Source: Paraglomus occultum (lineage: Eukaryota; Glomeromycota; Glomeromycetes; Paraglomerales; Paraglomeraceae). From it: a stretch of DNA of 41,051 nucleotides. A program made the position numbers and the translations under genes. The notes under the pieces were generated by a model. That model saw only the letters and a list, made by a program, of their open reading frames with translations. It was not told where the DNA came from and searched no databases. The stretch is taken from positions 1 to 41,051 of the forward strand of contig CAJVPJ010000138.1 of the NCBI GenBank assembly GCA_910592205.1. The letters are read 5' to 3'. Shown here piece by piece: positions 1-9,744 of the stretch. The stretch's first letter is position 1, and every line of letters begins with the position of its first letter.

Positions 1-78
<78 letters not shown>

Positions 79-84
79 TAATAA
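1..84. repeat. (TAA)n microsatellite
   Basis: A nearly pure TAA trinucleotide run starts at the left edge of the window and ends with one TGA-type interruption near position 77. It is probably longer than shown because the window cuts it. Confidence 0.97.
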
Positions 85-1343
85 AAAGGCGCGACTGTAA
101 ATTTAAATTATAATTGGTGATTATTGAATAAGTGAAATCACAAGTCAGAATGGAATTTGTTGAGGTCAGTTAGTGGGCTGTTTGATATGTTAATTTATGC
201 ACATCAGTTGGACAGATTAAGATATCATTTGTTTGTACACAAGGCAAATATATTAATATACTTATCACATATTCTACTGCACTTTTTTATGGAAAAAAAC
301 AACAGTACTAAAAAAATCGGGTTGATTGTCACATACTGGGTTGCCACTAGTGATGATGCTTCTTTAATAAGTAGTTATTCTAACCATGGAAGCATTAAGA
401 AATAGTAGCTGTTTATCCGTCTTTAATAAATAATAAACCATAACAAATAACATGAGATGCAGCATTAAACATTCAATTAATACAATTGTTGTTTGCATGA
501 ATATCAGCCCTCTACATGGACGACATCCTAATCCACGTCTTCGTCTACGTCTATGCTTTGTCTCCTATTAGCACTGTTAACGAGATAGCTGTTTCTGGGA
601 TGCCATCCAGTCCATCATACACTGCTTTAACCACTTCTAAATCAGCCGCTGATAATGAGTATCTAGTATAACCAGACCACAGCCACAGCCTATACTATGT
701 AAAACTTCCATTACCTTGCACAATAGTAATCTTCTCTGCCCGTCAGGGGCTTGGTAGAAAGTTTTTGCCATGCAAGGTGTTAGAATTGTAAAAGATAATT
801 TATAGACTCGGGTTACTACGTTAAATATATGGCCTTGAGTTAACACTAACAGACTTTCATGAGTTGGTCTCACTAACTGAAGTGGGCGAGACGTCTGGTG
901 CTAGTTAATAGTGAAGAATCAAAAGCATGTAATTGTCAATCGGACTGTTCAACGAGGCGCTCATGTAGACAATGTTCAAATCATTAGAAATAAACTCTTA
1001 TCATAACATATAACGGAACTTATAAATACCCCCTGGGCATTTTTGCCTTATAAGCCTCCACCCATTGTAAGACACCACCTTTCACGATGTACCTATTGTT
1101 CCCCTGCATGCAGAATGCGCAAAAATTAGTGTTTGTCTAATGATCATCCGTAGTATATGATAATATTTTATTATAAAAACAGCACCGTTGTGCATAGATG
1201 TTTGTTTTCGATTTGTGGTCAGAACATTTAATATCGGAAAGTTTAATTCGATTTCCCTTTATATTAACTGTTTCTCCTGTTGTACACCAACGTTACACAA
1301 ACTAGAATTTATATTCTACCCGCTCCACAATGCCGATCAAAAA
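85..1343. other. Spacer upstream of the GALT gene
   Basis: No supported gene. One stretch on the minus strand (about 771 down to 520) looks weakly protein-like in two successive frames and is discussed under findings. The rest is AT-rich spacer. The reading frame of GALT is open upstream of its ATG, but that stretch has no family similarity and is taken as 5' leader. Confidence 0.5.
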
Positions 1344-2718
1344 ATGTCTCTTCCTTTGGATTTGACATCACATCCTCATAGACGTTTTAATCCTCTGACG
1401 AATTCCTGGGTATTATGTTCACCACACCGTACCAAACGTCCCTGGCAAGGACAGCTCGAAGTGTCACCAGCTATTAACCTCCCAGAGTATGATCCAAAAT
1501 GCTACTTGTGTCCCGGGAACACACGAGCCCAAGGCGAAAAGAATCCAATGTACAAGGAAACATTTTTATTTGAAAATGATTTTGCGGCCGTCAAGATTGA
1601 GAACGATATCGGAAGAATGAAGCAAGCGGATGAAAAGACGAAGGATGAGGCAGATGAAGGTGGGATTACTTTCTGAGGGAAAGAGAAATTGATGTGGGTG
1701 AGTTGGAGATAATATTTGGGGGAGGGGGGGGGGGGGACATATTTGCGGTGTCAGGAATGACATATTGAGATCTTTGAACATGTGCTCAAACGTTATCTAT
1801 ATTATTGTTTTCTCGTAAAGTTTCCACTCACCTGCCTCTCGATTATCTTACAGCTTCTTCACTTTTCCTTGCCCACCGAGTTCAAGGTGTTTGTCAAGTA
1901 ATATGCTATTCACCACTACATAATGTGACGGTTGCAGAACTATCCACCACTTGCATACTTTCTATAATTACGACCTGGATTGCCGAAACCCTCACGGCCC
2001 AATCGCTCCCTTTTGTCAAATACATTCAAATCTTTGAGAACAAAGGTTCGATGATGGGTTGTTCTAATCCGCATCCTCACGGTCAAATCTGGTGCACCTC
2101 AGTTATCCCAGAAGAGCCAGCTAAGGAGTTGGATAGTATGAAGAGGTACTATAACAAATGCAACAAATGTCTGCTGTGTGAGTATACGCGAATGGAATTG
2201 GAAAAGAAACTGGAGAGGATTGTGTGTGAGAATGCGTCTTTTGTGTGTCTAGTACCATTCTGGGCCGTTTGGCCGTACGAGACTATGATAATTTCCAAAC
2301 GACACATAACCTCGCTGGTAGACTTGACTCAAGAAGAGAAAATTGCGTTAGCAGACATAATCGGGAAGATAACGCGTAAATATGATAATGTATTCGAATC
2401 TTCTTTTCCGTATTCGATGGGGATACATCAGGCTCCTGTTGATGGTGAGGAACATGTGTGGGACTCACATCTCCATATACATTTTTATCCTCCTTTGTTG
2501 AGAAATCCTACCGTGAAGAAGTTTTTGGTTGGGTATGTAATATTTGAAAAGGCAAAAGTTGGAGTTGTAATAAACAAATATGCTTATACATGTGCAAACG
2601 CCGATTTCTTAACAGATTTGAAATGCTTGGTGAGCCACAGCGTGATTTGACACCCGAGCAGGCAGCTTCCAGGCTACAGCAATGCTCGGAAACGCATTAC
2701 AAGATGAAATCGACATAG
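1344..2718 (+). CDS. GAL7: Galactose-1-phosphate uridylyltransferase (Leloir pathway)
   Basis: Swaps UMP between UDP-glucose and galactose-1-phosphate in the cytosolic Leloir pathway. Three exons: 1344-1659, 1854-2532 and 2616-2718 (365 aa, normal for the family). Both introns are GT-AG and both joins keep frame; the second join restores the family stretch [18 protein letters not shown]. Visible motifs are the Zn-binding C53-x2-C56 (YLCPGN), His128 in SPLHN (likely Zn ligand), NPHPHGQ with His179 (Zn) and His181 as the UMP-carrying nucleophile, [12 protein letters not shown], and the C-terminal [11 protein letters not shown] metal site. All key residues are present, so it should be active. 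Intron 1 (194 bp) holds a long G run near 1718-1737. The start chosen is the first ATG followed by family-like sequence ([15 protein letters not shown]). Symbol follows yeast GAL7. Confidence 0.97.
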
Positions 2719-3198
2719 GTCAGTTTTATTGTGCTATAAAAAGTGGATTAATTTATTTTCCATGTCTTGACCGATAAATATTTCGTACAGTTATATATAC
2801 CAACGGCTGGGATTTCTACGTCCATTGAATATGAGTCACATGATTCCAGTAGATAACGAGGGATCTATAGATAAATATTTAAATAAAGCGTCCTTTCATG
2901 CCCCACGCATGATTTAAGGCTGAACAAAAGGGCGAGCTGTCGACGTTCGTTTTAATTAATCTGTTAATCTTCTTGATTGCCGGTATCGATTTCGTCGACC
3001 GCTTTTGAATTAATGGCATAAAACTTAAATTAGCATACAAATTTTTACGTATATGTACATCACGTTTATATTCGATACACCTACCAGTAGAGATGCTCAA
3101 ATCCATTTGCCTAGAATCAAGTCTTTGGTCTTCCAGTAAACCATCAAAGTATTAGCATTATTCCGCGCTCATTACCCCAACCATACATCAACTTCCAA
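2719..3198. other. Spacer between convergent GALT and kinase genes
   Basis: This is the shared 3' region of two convergent genes. I see no independent gene. A possible alternative last exon of the minus-strand kinase lies here: an acceptor near 3114 would add only four codons before a stop. Confidence 0.5.
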
Positions 3199-4803
3199 CT
3201 AACCTTCACTAATTTCCAATGTTTTATAATAATTTTCATAATCTCCAAGATCTCTTACAGCAATTATCTGCTTACTCGTGTAGACCGTCTTGACGTCATC
3301 CTCTATATCATCCAAACGTTCATACTCTGATTCATCGACAACAGTACGTTCATCGTCAAAGTCAAATTCATTACTTATACTTCGCCATTCTTCATCACCT
3401 ATATTCCAAACCGCCATTTTTCCTTTCTCATCTTCAAACGATTCCTTCCCTTCACTTTCACCATTATTTGTCTTGGATAATTGCCACAAAAGCCACCTAA
3501 TGTCTCCCGCAGTCGGTCTTTTTTCTACATCAGTATCCCAACACCTGTTAATTATCATCCTTACACTTTTGGGAACATAAGACGGAATATCAGGCCTCAT
3601 GCCGTAGCAAATATCTACTGCAAGCATGTGATCATGAGTGCGATTATAGTAAGGCCGCTGCTGGGTAGAAACTTCCCATGTTAGGATTCCAAATGAATAT
3701 ATATCAGAATATTGTTCATACTTGTGACCTCGGAGTACTTCTGGAGCCACATAGGGAAGGACACCAAAGATTTTATGCCCCCCTGCTTCTTTATGTCTGT
3801 CTACGTTCTTACCCTCCTTTGCCATCCCATGTCTGATCTTCTCGTATTCGCTGTCAACGACCTTGTCACATAATCCCAAGTCTGCAATAACAACATTACC
3901 CTCTTCTCCAACCAATATGTTTCCGGAATGCAAGTCTTTATGAATCAAATTAGCCGTATGTATCTCATGTAATCCAGCGGCTATCCTGTGTAGTATTCGT
4001 ACTCGTTTATGCCAGGTGAGATAGCCTCGACGAAGATAGTCACGAAGATTGCCGTGTGGTGCATAGTCAAGTATGATGGAAAAATGATTGGACGGACTTA
4101 AAGTTATACCGAGGACGTGAAGTATCCGAGAGGAGTATGTTGAGAGGCGCAGGTGTGATTCAATCTGGGATATAGAGATGAGAAGAGCATGAATACGTAC
4201 GTTGGATAAAGAGATCATTGATACGAGCATTCACCATTGCATCACATTCACCCAACAGTTCTCGTTCTAGAATTCATTTCTTCGTATGTTCCTACTCACC
4301 TCTCTCAAAAATTCCAAATTAAATCTCGTCATTTTATCAAAAGTTTTTACAGCAACCATCATTGGCCCTTTCCTACTTGGTTTCTCAGTAATGTCACTTT
4401 TATAAATTCGCTTTTGCCTTGAACCACCCATTGGCGTCTTGCTCTCGACAACATTCCATAACCCTCTTTTCTCCCACTTTTCCACCTTTCCTTCTCTCCA
4501 TATGGCCTTTTCAACTATCCCAAATCCCCCTTTAGCAACAAATTCAACCTCCTCCAACTCTTCATACGGAATCCATTCAAGCCAGTTGTGTGGTCTAGAA
4601 AGGTTTAATTGACAGTAGTTTATAAATGTGTCAAGTAATGTGTTGTTCGAGAGGCGACTGGGATAGTAAGTATCGTATTGTAAGAGCCGGCAGTGGGAAC
4701 ACCAGCAGTAGGATAGATAAGGTCGATTGCAAATGACACAAGTGCCATGGAACGTAGTGGACTGAAGCAGAGACGTGGTAGATGTGAAAATACTACCAGA
4801 CAT
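3199..4803 (-). CDS. TKL-type protein kinase with N-terminal Cys4 knuckle
   Basis: Two exons read on the minus strand: 4803-4300 and 4164-3199, joined in phase 0 across a 135-bp GTGAGT...AG intron; 489 aa. Residues 22-38 contain C-x2-C-x9-C-x2-C, a putative zinc knuckle typical of glomeromycotan kinases. It is followed by the lead-in WIPYEELEEVEF, the glycine loop KGGFG (91-95), ATP lysine K153 (VAVK), the catalytic loop H243-K-D245-LHSGN250, D263-L-G265 in place of DFG, and VLPYVAPE. An insert of about 45 residues separates the glycine loop from K153. All catalytic residues are there, so it is probably active. The tail is acidic and has no recognised domain. Substrate unknown. Family placement is well supported, exact role is not. 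The 3' end could instead be spliced at GGTTAGT near 3204, changing only the last few residues. Confidence 0.9.
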
Positions 4804-5238
4804 TAATCATGATAATAATAAATAGACAAGATTGTCGCATCGAGCGAATTGTTTAAATAATAAATCAATAAAAGAGAAAGTTGACAAGTCTTGTTAAATT
4901 TAAATTACGCGTGTTAGGCGTGTTATTTAGCAAGCACAAGTGTAAATTACACTAGCCACATGCTTCGAAACAGTGACGCCATTATGACATAATGTGACGA
5001 GAATGCGACTTGTTAAAATAGACTACAGTTCATATTGATTTATTCACATAATAACAGGTTAATTACAATTGACCCCTTCGTCAAATTTACAAATAAACAG
5101 TCCCTCATCACATGCATAACTTTGAAACTCTAAACTGATTGCCAAATACAAACTATTTTCTCTTGCTTATTGTTCTCTATTTTATCCATCGGGATACGAG
5201 TTGTTGAATTCCATTCGGTAGTTCTCGATTCGCCAATG

Positions 5239-5640
5239 TTACGAAGGACGTTTCTTGTTAAAAATGGAGAATCCGTATTTTTTCTGGGGTAAATGGATAG
5301 GTGCTGGTTCAGTTGGTACAGTTTCGTATACATTTGTGATCTTCTCGCCAGCCTCTGAGTCAGGCTTTTGTTGGCGACGTTTGGGATTTGCTGTACAATG
5401 AAGTATACAGCAACATATGCAAGGTAGAATTATACAGGCGACAGCAATACAGATAAAGATAATAGCTTTCGTCCCAAGTTTATCGGTGTTCGCTCCGGTT
5501 CCACCGTATGCTGCCGTCGTTCCTTGACCAGTTCCTGGCGTTGTCGAGCCCACTCCAACCCCAGCACCACTACCCTGAGATAAGACAGTATTTAACTGTA
5601 GTATGATACATGTGCAAATTAACAAAAACGTATTCACCAT
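5239..5640 (-). CDS. Small signal-peptide, single-pass membrane protein (hypothetical)
   Basis: Single-exon frame of 133 aa from an ATG at 5640. Residues 1-21 look like a signal peptide (hydrophobic, ending TVLS before QGSG). Residues 22-58 are a Gly/Ser/Thr-rich extracellular linker. Residues 59-82 form one membrane span with a cluster of cysteines at its inner face (ICCCILHC), a likely palmitoylation patch. A basic stop-transfer segment (PKRRQQK) and a cytoplasmic tail of about 45 residues ending in lysines and arginines follow. The ordered signal, ectodomain, span and tail layout is unlikely by chance, but I recognise no family. It lies about 440 bp upstream of, and on the same strand as, the kinase. 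It could be a cell-surface sensor or wall-anchoring stub; that is inference only. Confidence 0.55.
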   Translation of the reverse strand: MVNTFLLICTCIILQLNTVLSQGSGAGVGVGSTTPGTGQGTTAAYGGTGANTDKLGTKAIIFICIAVACIILPCICCCILHCTANPKRRQQKPDSEAGEKITNVYETVPTEPAPIHLPQKKYGFSIFNKKRPS

Positions 5641-7970
5641 CCTCGCAAAAGTTGTTCTACTGTGTTGTGTTCGAAAGGGTCTTTTAAATAAGATTTGTCA
5701 GTCGAATGTTTACTAATATGAAACGCACACACAACGCCCGTTATCTATCCAAAAATGGTCCGATTACAGGACTATGACAATAAAAGATAAAGCGATTGTA
5801 CGTCGGCTGATCAAAAGTTCTAATATGGTTGGCTCAACATCATTATTAACATTACTATATCAGTCATGTTATTGAGATCATCAACATGCCGATCATGATT
5901 TTCCTCATTTGATGCAATTACCCCCGCATGATTTATACGCAGAAATAGAAAACGCGCTTCCTATCAAGTCGTATACTAATACGCCTTGACATCCTTTTAT
6001 TGCCTGTAATAAGCATTAGATACTGAATTTGTTAAACGTTTGCTCAAGTATTTTATTTCACAATAATCAAATTCAAACTAACGTTTCAGTGCTTTTAACA
6101 CATCTCAATAATTCTGTTAAAAGTAACATACAAGCGGAGGCGGGATCAACTTGAGTGTATTGTACGTAGTGGACATAAGTCCCAATTGGAATATTACTAC
6201 TATATTGGTGTGGTTACACTCTATATATATATATAACTGACAACTCATAAGTCACGTCTCTTGGCAAAACTTGCACTCTGTACCAAATGTAAACAGTTAC
6301 TACATGTGAGACATATAATGAGACAACACTTTCAACTCCAAAACACCCGATTGTAAGTAGAGTAATGTTATATCAAGACAATACGCTCTCATAAGCAAAC
6401 CTTCGAAAGCTATAATAAAGACATCTTTGTGCCTGCCATAATAATAATATCTTAGCATCTTTTATTCGTTGTCTAAAAAATCTGAGTAAAGCTAAAGTGA
6501 TATTGTGAAAGGCAGCGATTTAGGGTTACTTAGGTCCAAGAACAGTTCAATATCGGCGTATTAGGAACATTCTCGCCCTACCATTAATTATAATATCACC
6601 ACAACAAACACCTGATTGGAACGAACTTAATTCCGACCAGTTGCATATTTAATTCCTAGCACTAGTCAAAATAAGGCTCAGAACATAAAACGCTCATATA
6701 TTAATATTAACAGTAAATATACTTAATCAATTATCTCATGCTCGACAACACTGTTCGTAATTTTGAAGATAACCTAAACGTATTAAACATTCAAAAATAC
6801 TAACATCAGATAAAACGTTGGTACGGTAACGATCTGTTACTGTATAATTACATAAATTGTAGTACTGGAGTTTTTTGAAGTAACAAACCTCGCGGAAGTG
6901 ACGATAATAATAACCTAATGAAGGTAATTTACATGTGTTAATATCATCAGATGACGTCTTAACGAACACGTTTCCCGGAATTGTTTAGGTTTATACGGAC
7001 ACTTAAAAAAATTTACAAATGCTCTCTAATACTAAAGCGTTTTCTTGTTGTTAAAAAGTGAACCGAGCTTTCTTTTGCCAACTTTTTAGTCGTGCAACGG
7101 CAGTGAAGCCGACCCCGTATTTAAAACCAGCCGAAAATTTAGCTGTGTGCCGTCTAATAGTATTATAGAGAGTCTATGTCTGTGTATTTCCATTTGCGTC
7201 CAAAATTGATGGCTTAAAGTTGATGGAAAATTTTATCCATGAGAATTGAATCAAGAATCTATTTTTTTATTATTAGACTACTATGTCTCTTTATTGCTGT
7301 TATAATGATACTGCTTATGGCAATAGTAATGCACTTTGCAGACTGCTTACTTCTTCTGTTACTGCATATTTCTTGTTGCAAATTTTGCTATTTATATGTT
7401 ATATTCTGTGTTCACCAACTTGTGTTATTGTTTGGAAATGTCTCTGATCCAATATTGCATTTAGGATAAATAATTATAATTTTCATATTAATATTATTGT
7501 TGTAACATTAATATTAAAGAACCTCTAATTCCTCTGCTCTATCTTGTTATTTTTATTAATATAAATCATCTATCAAGTCATCTATTAATGCCCACAACTC
7601 TTCGTAATATGACATTTTTTCTTACTGACAAAGAAAATAACAATTATAAATATTCTCTTTTGGATTGTGCAGATGCATTAGTATTGATTCATTACCAGTC
7701 ATATGCTTCATCTAACATTTTTGTTTGATCATCATAATATAAATACTTATCTAAATACTTGTTATTATATTAATATATTTAGAATATACTTTTACTGGTC
7801 TCTCAGTTTCTGATGTATTTCCGGCCGGATGTGTGATCCCTAAAAATATTACATTTAAGACTGCAATTTAGAAACCACAATTCTGTTACACTAATAGAAG
7901 TGTCAAAATACGGTTAGATCACTATAGGAAAATCATCGGAAGAAACGTCTGGAACAACCGACGCTTCAGA
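5641..7970. other. Long AT-rich spacer, no supported gene
   Basis: Open frames here are short and AT-driven (for example a Leu/Cys/Ile-rich frame at 7239-7469). They have no splice-linked partners and no family motif. I see nothing else in it. Confidence 0.5.
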
Positions 7971-8149
7971 AACTATTTTGGCTGTCTACGGAAGGAACTG
8001 TTTCCCTCAGAAAAAATATCGAAGCTCGTATTATCGACTTTTTTTGCTCTTTCGAATATCCAATTGTTATTGTTACCGAAAAATGTTGAGAAACGTGGCG
8101 TTACTGTGGGTATATCAAAAAACGAAACTTTAGTATCCATGATCTGCAT
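7910..8149 (-). CDS. Possible tiny two-exon gene divergent from Tim13 (hypothetical)
   Basis: On the minus strand an ATG at 8149 opens MDTKVSFFDIPTVTPRFSTFF. A GTAACA donor and an ACAG acceptor about 95 bp later would keep frame into a protein-like stretch (KIVSEASVVPDVSSDD...) that ends at a TAA near 7916, giving about 43 aa. It would share a promoter of about 100 bp with the divergent Tim13 gene. No family is recognised and the splice sites are only fair, so this may be chance. Confidence 0.2.
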
Positions 8150-8250
8150 TAATATGTGTAACATGTATCACTTGGTCGCACGAAAATTTCCTTTTTCTTT
8201 CTTTCCTTTGATCTAAAGTTATCATCACCTTTTTCGATCTATTCTCAAAG

Positions 8251-8794
8251 ATGTCTCTCTCAAGTGATTACAACTATTCACTCCAAGGAAACATGTAAGG
8301 TTACAAAAGGCATAGCATCTTATGAAAAACAACTAGTGTTTACGCTTATCGTTATTGTCTGCAGGGATGAAAAGAAAAAACAAGTAATGGACCAAGTCAA
8401 AGCTGAGCTGGCCTTGGCTCAAGCTCATGAACTTATTAACGTATGAACAAGAGGAATATACTTCAGTTGATCCGATACGTTGAGGTGTACACAGACGTTA
8501 ATACTGATCATTTTATCCGTATCGTATGAATAGAAAATGAATGAAAAATGCTTCGCCAAGTGTATTCTCAAACCAGGACATAAAATGGAGAACAGTGAAA
8601 TGGTAATATAATCAATTTGTTTCATGATTTGATGCTATTTGCAACTGCTAGCTTACGTTGCTCTCTGATTATGTGTTCTATAGAACTGCATTGATCGATG
8701 TGTATTAAAATATATGGAGGCATGGAACGTTGTGTCGCGGACATATTTAAGTCGTGTTAGAAGAGAAGGGCAGTCATTGGACGGTGGAATCTGA
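8251..8794 (+). CDS. TIM13: Mitochondrial import inner membrane translocase subunit Tim13
   Basis: A small intermembrane-space chaperone that, with Tim8, escorts hydrophobic precursors across the mitochondrial intermembrane space. Four short exons: 8251-8294, 8365-8440, 8534-8602 and 8684-8794, separated by GT-AG introns of 70, 93 and 81 bp. Together they give 99 aa, a normal length. Exon 2 encodes the conserved helix VMDQVKAELALAQAHELIN. Exons 3 and 4 carry the twin CX3C signature, C46-x3-C50 (NEKCFAKC) and C65-x3-C69 (NCIDRC), 14 residues apart, followed by YMEAWNVVSRTYLSRV. The four cysteines form the two disulfides typical of small Tims, oxidised by Mia40. It has no targeting presequence, as expected. 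Tim13 is preferred over Tim8/9/10 because of the QVKAELALAQAHELIN segment. No exon exceeds 111 bp, so the gene is invisible to simple ORF scans. Confidence 0.93.
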
Positions 8795-9744
8795 TAATAA
8801 CGAGTGGAATGAATCTTGTAGTGGTATAGCATGAATAGAGAGATGGAATTAATGTAAATGTACGTTCATTTGATTCTGACTAATTGACTAACATAATCTC
8901 CCCCAAATACCTAAACGACCAGAAATAACGAACATACATAATTATTCGTTCATAACTGTAACGGCTTGTTGTCGTGTATTCTTGGAGTAGATTCTATCGA
9001 CTCGGATTAGTCCCAGTGATCTTAGAATAATACGCTCGCCAAATTAAACATTAATAATTAAATAAGAGTAGCAACCAATCCTATCAAATTGATCTATGCA
9101 CTTATGATATTGATGTCTTTGGCAAAGGAATCTTGAATTTACAAAAGTAGTGATGAACACATTCCTTGGAAGAAGTCAAGTCAAATAAAGAACTAACGGA
9201 AATGATGATTTAAACTCTTACCAAAGTTCTCGGTAGGGATAGAACGTTCCTGTAACGCATCAAGGTCAGATGATTAAAAAATCATAGCCAACCACAGCAT
9301 ACGAGAAGTTCTAGTCATGATAACCCTCGAGACGAGAGTAGCAGGTTTACGGGAAATAGCCATTTCGCTTACTGCAAGAGAAAAGATGTATAGTTTCCCG
9401 CATGCAAATCAGAATGTGAAAGATGCGTCAACAATCTGATCATTTTATCTTGGCTAGTTGCAACGCAATGAACAAGATATGTCCATAAACGCATAGAGTG
9501 AGGTCGATTTTCTTTTTTCTCTATTACTATATCCTTTGGTAGGTGAAGGATCGAATAACCAAGCACGTAACGCACGTGGAATTATAGACGCAATCATATT
9601 TTAAAAAATATGTTCTCTATCTTATTGCACATAATAGGCAAGCGTGTGACACGAACTGTCCGAACGCTCGGACACATAACATCACATGAGTGAGTATTAA
9701 ACTGTACATTCTTACGATATTTCTACTAAAAATACAATAAAGTG
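8795..9744. other. Spacer between Tim13 and the lipase gene
   Basis: No gene supported. It contains the 3' end of Tim13 and presumably the lipase promoter. Short minus-strand frames at 9369-9575 and 9617-9820 show no family pattern. Confidence 0.5.

Noticed and set aside
7239-7469. Leu/Ile/Cys-rich frame that could be a membrane protein
   Set aside because: T-rich DNA yields such frames by chance; it has no start context, partner exon or motif.
9369-9575. Minus-strand frame containing HSDLHAGN, resembling a kinase catalytic loop
   Set aside because: No other kinase motif precedes or follows it in any frame, and the match is too short to count.
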